43,397 nucleotides of DNA from FEN-1191 sp964528845 (GCA_964528845.1 CAZGVE010000027.1:1-43397), one strand, 5' to 3'; shown: positions 15,156-24,876, numbered from the stretch's first letter. Made by a program: numbers and translations. Notes: generated by a model not told the origin, from the sequence alone.

Positions 15156-16325
15156 TCAAGGCTGCAGCGGCTCCACGCCGCCGGTGTCACCCGGATGGCG
15201 ATTCACGGCCACGACACTCGCGCGCGGGAAGAAGTTGAACTCCGAGGCGCTGGCCCAGGTATAGGCACCCATCGCCCGCCCCACCAGCAGGTCGCCGGCC
15301 TTGAGCTGCGGCAGCATCAGGTTCTCGGCGATGACATCGATGCTGTCGCAGGTCGGTCCCGCCAGTACCGAAGGCAGCAGCGGCGTTCCCTGGCGCAGCG
15401 ACTCCACCGGGTAGTGGGCGTGATCGAACAGCTGGCCGCTGTACGAGCCATACAAGCCATCGTCGAGGTAGTACCACCAGTGCCCCTCGCGCCGTGCGCG
15501 GCCCATCACGGTCGCGACGCCGATCGCCGCCGGTCCGATGATGAAGCGCCCGGGCTCGGCGATCACGCGTATCCGCTGCGGCAATGGCGCGAGCGCGGCG
15601 CGGATTGGCGCGCAGAAGCTGCGGATCTCGACTGCATGCTGCAGATAGTCGATCGGGAAGCCGCCGCCGATGTCCAGCGTATCCAGGCTGCCGAGCCGTT
15701 CGCGCCGTGCCAGGCGCAGCAGTCGGGCGCACGCCGTGATGGCCTCGACGTGCTTGAGTGCGTCGGGACTCTGCGAGCCGACGTGGAACGAGAAGCCCTG
15801 CACGTCGATGCCGAGCGATGCTGCCAGCCGCGCCAGCGCCAGCGCGTCCTCCGGATCGCAGCCGAACTTGCGCGACAGGTCGCACACCGCCCCCGGGGAG
15901 CGGAACGAGACGCGCAGCAGCAGCGCACTGCGCTCGCCGTAACGCGCGAATTTGCGCACCTCGTCGGGGTTGTCCGCCACGAAGGTGCGTATGCCGAAGG
16001 CGAGCGCATTGCGGATATCGCGCTCGCGCTTGATCGGATGGGTGTGGATGCAGCGCGCTGGCGCAACCCCGAGGCCGGCGACCAGCTGCACCTCGCCGGT
16101 GGTCGCGAGGTCGAGCCAACCACCCTCCTCGATCACGGTGCGCACGACCGCCGGATGCGGCATGGGCTTGAGCGCGTAGTGCAGATCGACCCCGGGCAGG
16201 GCGTGGCGCAACGCGCGGTACTGGGCGCGCACACGCGCACAGTCGACGATCAGCAGCGGCGAGCCGAATTCACGCGCCAGGCGGCGGATCTGCGCGGGTT
16301 CGAACGGATCGATGACGCGCGCCAT
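15156..16325 (-). CDS. Type III PLP-dependent ornithine/lysine/diaminopimelate-type decarboxylase
   Basis: The product has 389 residues with an alanine racemase-like barrel and a C-terminal beta domain. Catalytic positions are visible: PLP lysine K53 (LHYALKPMPHP), H181 (FHVGSQ), the glycine loop DIGGGFP, EPGR (257-260), and GPTCDSID with C326 and D327, the signature cysteine of eukaryotic-type ornithine decarboxylases. The GPTCDS motif argues for ornithine (putrescine synthesis) or lysine rather than diaminopimelate. The ATG shares one base with the sua5 stop (TGATG), so it is the last gene of the long gcv operon. Confidence 0.85.
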   Translation of the reverse strand: MARVIDPFEPAQIRRLAREFGSPLLIVDCARVRAQYRALRHALPGVDLHYALKPMPHPAVVRTVIEEGGWLDLATTGEVQLVAGLGVAPARCIHTHPIKRERDIRNALAFGIRTFVADNPDEVRKFARYGERSALLLRVSFRSPGAVCDLSRKFGCDPEDALALARLAASLGIDVQGFSFHVGSQSPDALKHVEAITACARLLRLARRERLGSLDTLDIGGGFPIDYLQHAVEIRSFCAPIRAALAPLPQRIRVIAEPGRFIIGPAAIGVATVMGRARREGHWWYYLDDGLYGSYSGQLFDHAHYPVESLRQGTPLLPSVLAGPTCDSIDVIAENLMLPQLKAGDLLVGRAMGAYTWASASEFNFFPRASVVAVNRHPGDTGGVEPLQP

Positions 16326-17332
16326 CAGTGCGACGCCTCCAGTGCCGGAGCCGCCGCATGCGCGGCCGCGGCGCGCCACAGCCGGTCGCGCACGGCGTCC
16401 CAGCGCTCGCCGGCTGGCACCTCCTGCACCAGCAGGAGCTCAGCGCCGGATGCATCGAGCGTGCGCAGGTGGGCGTACAGATCATGGGCGTAGCGCTCGG
16501 CATCCGCTCCGGCATCGATCCAGCGGATCTGCGGCGCGCGCGCGCGCGCCGGCTGCTGCGCCAGCACGCCGACGCGCACCCCGGCCGCCGCCTCGTGCGC
16601 GGCACGCGCATCGATGTCGCCAGCGGGGACGATTGAAACCGGCGTACGGGGCGCGTAATGCGCGCGCAGGCCACCCGGTGCGCGCGGCGCCTCCGCACCG
16701 GCGTTCGTGACGAGCTCTCCGACGACCTGCTGCAGCGCCGAGCGCGTGATCAGCCCAGGGCGCAGCAGCAGCACGCGATCCTCGAGGCAGGCGACGATCG
16801 TCGACTCGACTCCCAGTGTCGCTGCGCCGCCATCGAGCACGATGCGCAGTTGTTCGCCGAACTCGGCATGGACGTGCGCCGCGCTGGTTGGACTTACGCG
16901 GCCGTGCCGGTTGGCCGAGGGCGCCGCGAGCCCTCCACCGAAGGCGGCGAGCAGCTGCTGCGCGACCGGATGCGCGGGCACCCGCAGCGCGACCGTGTCC
17001 TGTCCGCCGGTCACCAGCGGCAGCACGTGCGCGGCCCGTGGCACCACCAGCGTGAGTGGGCCGGGCCAGAAGCGCGCTGCGAGCCGCTGCGCGCTCGCGG
17101 GCACCGCGCGCGCCCAGTGTGCCAGCTGCTCACCGCTCGCCAGGTGCACGATCAGCGGATGGCTGCTCGGGCGCCCCTTCAGCTCGAACACGCGCCGGAG
17201 CGCGGCAGGGTTGCCGGCGTCGGCACCGAGGCCGTAGACGGTCTCGGTCGGAAAGCCTACCGGCTCGCCCGCGCGCAGCGCCTGCACAGCGCGCTCGATC
17301 TGCCCCGGCGTGACGCGCGCGATGGCGTGCAT
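16325..17332 (-). CDS. sua5: L-threonylcarbamoyladenylate synthase, Sua5 type
   Basis: Makes threonylcarbamoyl-AMP from threonine, bicarbonate and ATP for the t6A37 modification of ANN-decoding tRNAs. The 335 residues comprise the YrdC-like domain (1 to about 205), with GFPTETVYGLGADA, KGRPSSHPLIVHL, WPGPLTLVV, LAAPSANRHGRVSPT and GVESTIV. The C-terminal Sua5 domain (about 235-325, LRAHYAPRTPV) makes this the long form rather than TsaC. The ATG at 17332 lies one base after the protease stop. A slightly longer open frame exists but reads into the protease gene. Confidence 0.93.
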   Translation of the reverse strand: MHAIARVTPGQIERAVQALRAGEPVGFPTETVYGLGADAGNPAALRRVFELKGRPSSHPLIVHLASGEQLAHWARAVPASAQRLAARFWPGPLTLVVPRAAHVLPLVTGGQDTVALRVPAHPVAQQLLAAFGGGLAAPSANRHGRVSPTSAAHVHAEFGEQLRIVLDGGAATLGVESTIVACLEDRVLLLRPGLITRSALQQVVGELVTNAGAEAPRAPGGLRAHYAPRTPVSIVPAGDIDARAAHEAAAGVRVGVLAQQPARARAPQIRWIDAGADAERYAHDLYAHLRTLDASGAELLLVQEVPAGERWDAVRDRLWRAAAAHAAAPALEASH

Positions 17333-17333
17333 G

Positions 17334-20243
17334 CTATTCGAGCGAATGCCGCTCCCAGCCTGCGGCACCGCGTACCAGTTCATAGGCGGGCCAGTAGTGC
17401 CGGTCGAGCTTGAGCGTGATGACTTCCGGGGCGCCGTTCCACGACACGGTCTTGATGCGCATCGAGGAGCGGTCAGGCCGGCCCCCGACCAGCTTCAGGA
17501 AGGCGTCCAGGTCGGGTGTCGCCTGGCCGTCGACCTCGACGATGCGGCGTCCGGGCACGAGCCCGTAGCGCGAAGCCGGCGACCCGAACTGGAAGTACGC
17601 CACGTAGACCCCCGTCGGCGCGATCCCACGCTGTGCGCTGATCGCACGGTGTGGCGCCTGCAGCGTCGCGCCGGCCCACTGTACGACCCGACCCACGTCC
17701 TGCCCCGACAGCGCGCGGGTGCTGATGCTGAAGGTCTGCTCGTGATCGACGCGCCAGATCGTCACGTTGACCGACTGCTGGTCGACGACGGCGCGCTCGA
17801 CCTCGCGGAACTGCGTCACCGGCTTGCCGTCGATTGCCAGCAGGATGTCGCCGGGTTGCAGCACGCGGGCCGCGTCCGAGCCGCCGACCAGCCGCACGAC
17901 ACCCAGCACCTCGTGCGCGGCCGGATTGGCCAGCGCGATGCGGCTGACCCAGGCATCGCTCAAGCCCAAGCGCCGTGCGCCCGCGAGGCTCTGCGGCAGC
18001 AGTTCGGCCTCGAGCGAATGCAGCGGCCGACCGTCGCGCACCAGCCGGAGGGTCTCGGCGAGCAGCTCGGCGGACATGCCGCGGTTCTCCTGCACCAGTT
18101 CGCGACCATTGTCCGAGGCGAAACTGGCCCACAGCCCGCGCACCGCACCGGAATCGTCCGCGAGCACGCCTACCAGGTCGTCGGGCGGATTGACCAGCGA
18201 GGCGGCCAGCAGGTTGCTCTCGCGGAACATCACCGAGCGCGACAGCGGCAGCTGCAGGGCATCGACGTCGGAAATGCTCGTGACCCGAGACTTGATCTCC
18301 CCGTTCGCATCCATGCCGATCACGTTCACGCTCTCGCCGGCCTTCAGTGCCTCGGGCGAGAGGCGCGCCGCGCGCACCGGGGTCGAGCCGATCAGTTTCG
18401 GATCGTAGTGGATGATCGCGAGATTGTGCAGCGGGTGGACGTAGACGATCTCCCCCGGTATCTCGAGCGTACCGCCGAACGTGAGGCGTACGTCCCCGAG
18501 CGAGACCGGTACGGTATTGCGATCGGTCACCAGCAGGCCGCGCTGCGCGTCGATGATGAGCCCGACGCCGTGGTAGTTGCGCTCGGTGACGCCCGAGATC
18601 GCGTAGGGCATGTCGAACGTGACGTAGACCAGGGAGGGTGAGAGCTGCGCGGCGTGCCGGTCCGCCTCGAGCGGCAATGACGTCGTCGCCGGCGCGGGCG
18701 CCGGCTCGCTCGCCACGCCCGGCAGGTCGACGCACTGCCACAGGCCCGCATGGTCGTCGCGATCACACTGGCGCGCCGGGAACCAGCGTCGGTCGATCCG
18801 GATCGAGCGCAGCTGGCTGCCATTCGGATCGTCGATGCTCGAATAGCGCACGTCGACGCGTGCGCCGTCCCCGAGTCGGCGGATAGCCGCGCTGAAATCC
18901 TCGAGCTGCGCGACCGGGTGCGAGTTCAGTTCCGTGATCACGGCCCCCCGCGGTACGCCGGCGGCGTCGAATACGTAGCCGGAGGCGGCGACGAACACAC
19001 CGTTGACCGGTCGGTGGAAGGCGCGCGCTTCCTGGTAGGACAGCGTGTGCACGACGGCGTCGCCGAACTCGAGGTAGGCCGCGGGCGTGATGGAGTACAG
19101 ATCATCGACCTTGAGCCGCGCGGTGTAGCGCATGCCGCCGCGCTGCAGCTGGAGCTCCACGACCGTTCCCACGGCGTCATCGAGCACCGCCTCGAGCGGC
19201 TCGAATCGCGTGACCAGGCGGCCATTGACGCGCTCGAGGATGTCCCCCGGGGCCAGCAAGCCGTCGCTCGCCGAGCCCGGCTGCACGTCGGCGACTTCGA
19301 GCATGCCCGTGCCGTCCGGCTCGGCCATGCGCACTTCGGTCTCGGTCTCGGAGCGCAACCCGAGCCGGCGCAGCTCGTCGAAGGGTCGGTATCGGAACTC
19401 GCTCTGCAGCGTGCCGCGCGTGACCGGCTTGCCGTCCTGGATCAGTTGCAGCGCCCGGCGCACGCGCTCGAGCGGCAGGTAGAAGCTCGAGGCCGCGCCG
19501 GTCGCGCCGCCCGCGTTGAGCGCCAGCACGCGGCCATGGATATCGACCACGGGTGAGCCCGAAGATCCCCCTGAGGTCCCCGAGGCGGCCTGGATGTAGA
19601 ACGTGTTGAAGTCGTTGTAGCGGCCGAGGCCGTACTCGGGCGCCTCGCGGTCCAGCCGCGCGAGCGTGCCGGCGAGGATGGACAGCTGCTCGCCGGCGTT
19701 GTTGCCGAGCACCCGGATCTCGCGCCCGATCTGCGCCTCCTGCGGCGCGAGCGGGAGTGCCTTGGGGCTGATGAACCGCAGCTTCGCCGGATCGTAGCGG
19801 TAGAACCCGAAGTCGTGCACCGGATCGCGGTAGACCGGATAGAGCTGGACCTCTTCGCGGTTCAGGAAGGTGGCTACTGCGGTGACCGGACCGGGTGTGA
19901 CCACGTGCCGATTGGTCAGAATGAGTCCGCGCTCGGCATCGACCACGAATCCGGTCGCCTGCGCCGAGGTGTTGCGTTCGGTGTCGAACGAGCGGGTCTG
20001 GTCGAGCTGGATTGCGACCACGCTGCCCGCGATGCGCTCGAGCGTCGCGGCCCAGTCCGCGGCCGAGCCGGCATCTGCGGCGGCGATGCCGATCGCCGAG
20101 TGCAGCGGCGCGCGGGCCGCGGCCGCAGCCGGCGTCGCCGCCGCGGTCGCAGCCGCAGCCGTTGCCGTGCCGGTGCCCGGCGCGAGCGCCGACAGCAGCA
20201 TCAGTCCCGCCAGCAGCATCAGTGATGAGCGCACGGCCCTCAT
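17334..20243 (-). CDS. Large exported HtrA-like tandem trypsin/PDZ protein with a degenerate second protease domain
   Basis: The protein has 969 residues. A signal peptide (about 1-30) and an Ala-rich segment precede protease domain 1 with an intact triad: H113 (TNRHVV), D144 (PVHDFGF) and S228 (GSSGSPVVD). PDZ-like regions follow (about 300-500). A second trypsin-like domain (about 540-740) has lost the triad: TDRNTVP in place of the histidine motif, HNLAII in place of the aspartate motif, and no GxSG. At least one more PDZ-like region closes the protein. This two-protease design with a dead second copy resembles yeast Nma111/Ynm3. A role in envelope protein quality control is inferred. The start ATG overlaps the kinase stop (ATGA). 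Confidence 0.85.
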   Translation of the reverse strand: MRAVRSSLMLLAGLMLLSALAPGTGTATAAAATAAATPAAAAARAPLHSAIGIAAADAGSAADWAATLERIAGSVVAIQLDQTRSFDTERNTSAQATGFVVDAERGLILTNRHVVTPGPVTAVATFLNREEVQLYPVYRDPVHDFGFYRYDPAKLRFISPKALPLAPQEAQIGREIRVLGNNAGEQLSILAGTLARLDREAPEYGLGRYNDFNTFYIQAASGTSGGSSGSPVVDIHGRVLALNAGGATGAASSFYLPLERVRRALQLIQDGKPVTRGTLQSEFRYRPFDELRRLGLRSETETEVRMAEPDGTGMLEVADVQPGSASDGLLAPGDILERVNGRLVTRFEPLEAVLDDAVGTVVELQLQRGGMRYTARLKVDDLYSITPAAYLEFGDAVVHTLSYQEARAFHRPVNGVFVAASGYVFDAAGVPRGAVITELNSHPVAQLEDFSAAIRRLGDGARVDVRYSSIDDPNGSQLRSIRIDRRWFPARQCDRDDHAGLWQCVDLPGVASEPAPAPATTSLPLEADRHAAQLSPSLVYVTFDMPYAISGVTERNYHGVGLIIDAQRGLLVTDRNTVPVSLGDVRLTFGGTLEIPGEIVYVHPLHNLAIIHYDPKLIGSTPVRAARLSPEALKAGESVNVIGMDANGEIKSRVTSISDVDALQLPLSRSVMFRESNLLAASLVNPPDDLVGVLADDSGAVRGLWASFASDNGRELVQENRGMSAELLAETLRLVRDGRPLHSLEAELLPQSLAGARRLGLSDAWVSRIALANPAAHEVLGVVRLVGGSDAARVLQPGDILLAIDGKPVTQFREVERAVVDQQSVNVTIWRVDHEQTFSISTRALSGQDVGRVVQWAGATLQAPHRAISAQRGIAPTGVYVAYFQFGSPASRYGLVPGRRIVEVDGQATPDLDAFLKLVGGRPDRSSMRIKTVSWNGAPEVITLKLDRHYWPAYELVRGAAGWERHSLE

Positions 20244-21172
20244 AGCGCATACCCGAAGGCGGCACTGAAGCGCTGCGTGAATTCACCCGGGCTGCAGCGA
20301 TGCTGCTGCGTGCCATGGCGCTCGAGCTTGATCGACGCCAATAGCGCCGCGACCCGCCCGGTAGTCTCCCAGTCCAGCCCGCGCTCGATTCCGTACAGCA
20401 GACCGGCCCGGTACGCATCACCGCAGCCGGTCGGGTCGGTGACCTGTTCGGGCGGCGCGACCGGTATCTCGAGCCGGCGGCCATCGGCAAAGATCCAGGA
20501 GCCTTCGGCCCCGCGCGTGACGATCAGCGCGCGCACGCGCCCGGCTATCTCTTCGAGCGACCAGCCGGTGCGTTGTGCGAGCAGGCTGGCCTCGTAGTCG
20601 TTCACGGCCACCCAGGCCGCGCGCGCGATGAAGCCTCGCAGCTCCTCGCCATCGAACATCGGCAGCCCCTGGCCGGGGTCGAACAGGAACGGTATCCCAC
20701 CATCCGCGAACTGCGCGGCGTGCTCGAGCATGCCGCGGCGGCCGTCGGGCGCCACGATGCCGAGCTTCACGCCGCTGGCCGCAGCCACCGTGTTGAGGTG
20801 CGATTCGTTCATGGCGCCCGGGTGGAAGGCGGTGATCTGGTTGTTGTCCAGGTCCGTGGTGATGAATGCCTGCGCTGTGAATGCCTGCTCGAGCCGGCGT
20901 ACATGGGTTCGCGCCACGCCCCAGCGATCGAGCCATTCGGCGTACGGCGCAAAGTCGTGGCCGACGGTGGCCATGATGAGTCCGGCGCCGCCGAGCATGG
21001 CCAGGTTATAGGCGATATTTCCGGCACAGCCGCCGAAGTTGCGGCGCAGCGAGGGCGTCAGGAACGAGACGTTCAGCACGTGGATGCGCTCAGCGAGGAT
21101 ATGGTCGCGGAACCGGCCCTCGAACATCATCACGGTGTCGTAGGCCATCGAGCCGCAGATCAGAGCCGTCAT
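20240..21172 (-). CDS. PfkB-family carbohydrate/nucleoside kinase
   Basis: The protein has 310 residues. The N-terminal PfkB motif region reads RNFGGCAGNIAYNLAMLGG, and the C-terminal signature is VTDPTGCGDAYRAGLLYG with the catalytic aspartate. VNDYEASLL and LIVTRGAEGSWI are typical ribokinase/adenosine kinase segments. The FGGCAGN motif and overall sequence recall the adenosine kinase-like branch, but the substrate cannot be fixed from sequence. It is 28 bases after dgkA and overlaps the protease gene by four bases. Confidence 0.85.
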   Translation of the reverse strand: MTALICGSMAYDTVMMFEGRFRDHILAERIHVLNVSFLTPSLRRNFGGCAGNIAYNLAMLGGAGLIMATVGHDFAPYAEWLDRWGVARTHVRRLEQAFTAQAFITTDLDNNQITAFHPGAMNESHLNTVAAASGVKLGIVAPDGRRGMLEHAAQFADGGIPFLFDPGQGLPMFDGEELRGFIARAAWVAVNDYEASLLAQRTGWSLEEIAGRVRALIVTRGAEGSWIFADGRRLEIPVAPPEQVTDPTGCGDAYRAGLLYGIERGLDWETTGRVAALLASIKLERHGTQQHRCSPGEFTQRFSAAFGYAL

Positions 21173-21200
21173 GTCATTCCATTCCTGTAGTTGGCGCCGC

Positions 21201-21566
21201 TCAGCGGTCGGTCAGCACGAGCAGCCAGATGATACCGAGCAGGATGAACGACGCCATGACGGCCGCCGAGCCGATGTCCTTGGCGAGTCCCGCGAGCGCA
21301 TTGTGCTCGAGGCCGATGCGATCCACGGTCGCTTCGATCGCGCTGTTGAGCAGTTCGACGATCAGGATCAGCAGCACCGGGGCCACCAGCAGCGCGCGCT
21401 CGACCCCATTGTGACCCAGCCAGAGCGCACTGGGCAGCGCGATCACGCTGAACATCAGCTCCTGGCGGAAGGCCTCCTCCTCGCGGAACGCGCCGGCGAA
21501 ACCCTTGGCGCTGGCGCCGAAGGCCCGCAGGAGGCGGCGGAGGCCCTGCAGCTTTTCGCGGGGCAT
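21201..21566 (-). CDS. dgkA: Diacylglycerol kinase
   Basis: Small integral membrane kinase that converts diacylglycerol to phosphatidic acid, recycling lipid from envelope glycan synthesis. The 121 residues match the E. coli length. It has an amphipathic N-terminus, the EEAFRQELMFSVIALP helix, the active-site signature VELLNSAIEATVDRIG and a C-terminal membrane span. The ATG shares one base with the gcvPB stop (TGATG), so the two are translationally coupled. Confidence 0.95.
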   Translation of the reverse strand: MPREKLQGLRRLLRAFGASAKGFAGAFREEEAFRQELMFSVIALPSALWLGHNGVERALLVAPVLLILIVELLNSAIEATVDRIGLEHNALAGLAKDIGSAAVMASFILLGIIWLLVLTDR

Positions 21567-23050
21567 CAGGCCACAGGGCCCCGGTACGCGAGGTCGAGAT
21601 CGCGCGCCGCGCGCACGTCATCCAGCCGGCGCACCGGCAGCGTGTAGGGCGCACCATGCAGCCGCTCGGGATCCTCGGCCGCCTCGCGCAGGATCTGCGC
21701 CATCGCATCGACGAACGCATCCAGCGTCTGCTTGCTCTCGGTCTCCGTCGGCTCGATCAGCAGGCATTCGCTGATCAGCAGCGGAAAGTAGGTGGTCGGC
21801 GCGTGGAATCCCAGATCGAGCAGTCGTTTCGCCACGTCCATGGCGGTGACGCCGCGCGTCTGCGCGAGGCGCTTGAGCGTCAGGATGAATTCGTGGCTCG
21901 CCCGGCGCCGCGGATAGGCCGCTTCGAAACCGGCCTGCTGCAGCCGGGCTGACAGGTAATTCGCGTTCAGCGTTGCGAACTCCCCGACCCGCTGCATGCC
22001 CTCCCGCCCGAGCATGCGCATATAGACGTAAGCGCGCAGCAGCACGCCGGCATTACCCGCGAAACTGGCCATGCGGCCGATCGACTGCGGCAGGTCCCGT
22101 TCCTCGAGCCAGCGGTAGCGGGCCTGATCTCCATCAGCGTCGCGGCCGACGATCGGCAGCGGCAGGAAGGGCTGCAGGCGCGCGGACACGCCGACCGCGC
22201 CCGCACCCGGACCTCCTCCGCCATGCGGGGTGGAAAAGGTCTTGTGCAGGTTCATATGGATCACGTCGAAGCCCATGTCGCCGGGGCGGACCTTGCCGAG
22301 GATCGCGTTCAGATTGGCGCCGTCGTAGTACAGCAGGCCGCCGGCCTCGTGCACGATCTGCGCGACCGCCTCGATGCGCCGCTCGAATACGCCGAGGGTC
22401 GACGGATTGGTCAGCATGATGCCGGCGGTGCGCGGCCCGACCGCCGCGCGCAGCGCCACCAGGTCGACGTCGCCCTCGGCGTCGACCGCGACCTCGCGCG
22501 CGATGCAGCCGCACATGCTGGCGGTCGCCGGATTGGTGCCGTGCGCCGCCTCCGGAACGATGATCTCGTTGCGCTCGAGGTCGCCGCGCGCGCGATGGTA
22601 GGCGCGGATCATCGCGACGCCCGCGAACTCGCCATGCGCTCCAGCGAGCGGGCTGAGCGCGACCGCCCGCATGCCGGTGACGGTCTTGAGCATCTCCTGC
22701 AGCTCATACAGGCAGGCGAGCAGCCCCTGCCCGTGCGCTGCCGGGGCCAGCGGATGGCGGCCAAGGAACTCCGGCAGCATCGCGGCCGCGTTGCAGGCCC
22801 GCGGGTTGTATTTCATCGTGCACGAGCCGAGCGGATAGAAATGCGTGTCGATCGAGAAATTCAGCCGCGAAAGCCGGGTGTAATGCCGCACCACGTCGAG
22901 CTCGCTGCAGGCGGGCAGCAGCGCGCGCTCGCGCCGCCGCAGTGCCTCGGGTACCGCGGGCCCCGCGAGTGCCGCAGGCCACTGCCCGCGGGCGCCGCGC
23001 CCAGGACGGGAGAAATCGAAGATCAGCGGTTCGCGTAAGTTCAGGCTCAT
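21566..23050 (-). CDS. gcvPB: Glycine dehydrogenase (aminomethyl-transferring) subunit 2
   Basis: PLP-bearing half of the P-protein of the glycine cleavage system. The 494 residues contain FYPLGSCTMKYNPR, PEAAHGTNPATASMCG, YYDGANLNAILG and the PLP lysine K270 in HMNLHKTFSTPHGGGGPG. The P-protein is split into two polypeptides here, as in many non-enteric bacteria; E. coli has one fused chain. The ATG at 23050 is five bases after the gcvPA stop. The longer open frame upstream runs into gcvPA and is not used. Confidence 0.96.
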   Translation of the reverse strand: MSLNLREPLIFDFSRPGRGARGQWPAALAGPAVPEALRRRERALLPACSELDVVRHYTRLSRLNFSIDTHFYPLGSCTMKYNPRACNAAAMLPEFLGRHPLAPAAHGQGLLACLYELQEMLKTVTGMRAVALSPLAGAHGEFAGVAMIRAYHRARGDLERNEIIVPEAAHGTNPATASMCGCIAREVAVDAEGDVDLVALRAAVGPRTAGIMLTNPSTLGVFERRIEAVAQIVHEAGGLLYYDGANLNAILGKVRPGDMGFDVIHMNLHKTFSTPHGGGGPGAGAVGVSARLQPFLPLPIVGRDADGDQARYRWLEERDLPQSIGRMASFAGNAGVLLRAYVYMRMLGREGMQRVGEFATLNANYLSARLQQAGFEAAYPRRRASHEFILTLKRLAQTRGVTAMDVAKRLLDLGFHAPTTYFPLLISECLLIEPTETESKQTLDAFVDAMAQILREAAEDPERLHGAPYTLPVRRLDDVRAARDLDLAYRGPVA

Positions 23051-23055
23051 GTGCG

Positions 23056-24429
23056 TCAGGCCGCCCGTACGGCCGGCAGCGCCTCGGCGAGCGCCTGGCC
23101 GTAGGCCTCGATGTCTGCCGTCGTCTTGGTCTCCGTCGCGCACACCAGCACTGCGGACCCGAGTTCCGGGTAGTGCTCGGCGAGGTCGAGGCCGCCCTGG
23201 ATGCCGCGTGTCGCGAGGGCGGCCAGCACCGGGGCCGCAGGCCGGTCGAGCGCGAGCACCGCCTCGTGAAACACCGGGCCTGCGAACATGCGTCGCACCG
23301 CGCCGCCCGCGGCCAGGCGCTCGGTCAGTTCGGCGGTGCGCGCCATGCAGGCGGCGGCTACACGCTCGAGGCCCTCGGCGCCCATCATGGCCAGATAGAT
23401 CGTGCCGGCCATCATCAGCAGGCCCTGGTTGGTGCAGATGTTCGAGGTCGCCTTGGCGCGCCGGATGTGCTGTTCGCGCGCCTGCAGTGTCAGCGTGAAC
23501 CCGGGTCGGCCCTCGAGGTCCACGGTGCGCCCGACGATGCGCCCCGGCATCTGCCGCACGAACTCGCTGCGCGTGGTCATGAAGCCGAAGTACGGTCCGC
23601 CGGCCGAGAGCGGGCAGCCGAGCGGCTGGCCATCGCCGACGACGATGTCCGCCCCGCGCCCGCCCCAGTTGCCCGGGGGCTTGAGCAGGCTCAGCGAGGT
23701 CGGGTTCACGACCGCGATGACCAGCGCGCCGTGCGCGTGGGCCCAGTCGGTCAGCGTATCCACGTCCTCGAGCACGCCGAAGAAGTTCGGCTGCGCGATC
23801 ACCAGCGCGGTGATGTCCTGGCCTTCGAAGTCGCGCAGCGCTTCGACCGGCGTGCCGCCCTGTGCGCGGTCGTACGCTACCTCCTCGAGGCGCAGTCCCT
23901 GGTTGCTGGCAGTGGTGCGTGCGACCGCGCGGTAGTGTGGATGCACGGTGCGCGGCAGCAGGATGCGCGCCGACTTCGAGCGGCGGTTCGCCCGCACCGC
24001 CATCAGCGCCGCTTCGGCCAGTGCGGTCGCGCCGTCATACAGCGATGCGTTCGAGACCTGCATGCCGGTCAGACTCGTCATCATGCTCTGGAATTCGTAG
24101 ATGGTCTGCAGCGTGCCCTGGCTCGCCTCGGCCTGGTAGGGCGTATAGGCGCTGTAGAACTCGCCGCGGGTCACGATCGCCCACACCGCCGCCGGAATGT
24201 GGTGCTCGTAGGCGCCCGCGCCGATGAAGCACAGTTGTCGCCCGTCGGCGCGCGCGCGCGCGCTCATGAGCTGCAGGATCTCCATCTCGGACATCCCCGC
24301 CGGAATCTCCTGCAGCGACCCGGTGCGCAGCGCGGTCGGAATCTCATCGAACAGCGACTCGATGCTCGTGGCTCCGATCGCGCTGAGCATCTCGCGGATG
24401 TCTTCGTCGGTATGGGGGATGAACGGCAT
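23056..24429 (-). CDS. gcvPA: Glycine dehydrogenase (aminomethyl-transferring) subunit 1
   Basis: First half of the split P-protein, corresponding to the N-terminal half of fused GcvP. It has 457 residues, including MPFIPHTDEDIREML, FIGAGAYEHHIPAAV, TPYQAEASQGTLQTIYEFQ, NASLYDGATALAEA and ATSNICTNQGLL. It binds gcvPB to form the decarboxylating enzyme and lacks the PLP lysine itself. The gene is 20 bases after gcvH. A run of alternating GC near 24249-24264 encodes the ARARA stretch. Confidence 0.96.
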   Translation of the reverse strand: MPFIPHTDEDIREMLSAIGATSIESLFDEIPTALRTGSLQEIPAGMSEMEILQLMSARARADGRQLCFIGAGAYEHHIPAAVWAIVTRGEFYSAYTPYQAEASQGTLQTIYEFQSMMTSLTGMQVSNASLYDGATALAEAALMAVRANRRSKSARILLPRTVHPHYRAVARTTASNQGLRLEEVAYDRAQGGTPVEALRDFEGQDITALVIAQPNFFGVLEDVDTLTDWAHAHGALVIAVVNPTSLSLLKPPGNWGGRGADIVVGDGQPLGCPLSAGGPYFGFMTTRSEFVRQMPGRIVGRTVDLEGRPGFTLTLQAREQHIRRAKATSNICTNQGLLMMAGTIYLAMMGAEGLERVAAACMARTAELTERLAAGGAVRRMFAGPVFHEAVLALDRPAAPVLAALATRGIQGGLDLAEHYPELGSAVLVCATETKTTADIEAYGQALAEALPAVRAA

Positions 24430-24449
24430 CGCGGGCTCCGGGCGCTGCT

Positions 24450-24836
24450 TCAGGCGCCTGCGGTCACGGCCGCGTAGGCTTGCGCCGACAGCAGGCCTTC
24501 GAGCGCGCCGGCCGCGGGGCGCAGGCGCATCATCCAGCCGCCGCCGTAGGGATCGCTGTTGACGAGTTCCGGGCTCTGCGCGAGCTGCTCATTGACCGTG
24601 ACCACGGTACCGGCGATCGGCGCGTAGACGTCGGACGCGGCCTTCACCGATTCCACGACCGCACACGCCTCGCCGGCCTTAAGCGCACGGCCCGGCTCCG
24701 GCAGCTCGACGAATACCAGGTCGCCGAGCGCTGCCTGCGCGTGGTCGCTGATACCGACTTCCACTGTGCCATCGGCGAGCGCTCGCACCCACTCGTGGCT
24801 GCGCGTGTACTGCAGGTCGCCCGGAATGTTGCTCAT
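24450..24836 (-). CDS. gcvH: Glycine cleavage system H protein
   Basis: Lipoyl carrier protein that shuttles the aminomethyl group from P-protein to T-protein. The 128 residues have the LQYTRSHEWVR start, VGISDHAQAALGDLVFVELP and the lipoylation site K65 in VVESVKAASDVYAPI. The C-terminus, GGGWMMRLRP, is normal. The ATG at 24836 has GGAGGAAC upstream, just after a duplicated 24-bp element that spans the end of gcvT. Confidence 0.97.
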   Translation of the reverse strand: MSNIPGDLQYTRSHEWVRALADGTVEVGISDHAQAALGDLVFVELPEPGRALKAGEACAVVESVKAASDVYAPIAGTVVTVNEQLAQSPELVNSDPYGGGWMMRLRPAAGALEGLLSAQAYAAVTAGA

Positions 24837-24850
24837 CGTCAAAGTTCCTC

Positions 24851-24876
24851 CATCACCCTGCGGCCGCCGCCGCGCA

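Noticed and set aside
24246..24268. Alternating GC run as a possible Z-DNA or simple-sequence locus
   Set aside because: It is explained by codons for an Ala-Arg stretch in gcvPA, which is in frame and part of a normal-length protein.
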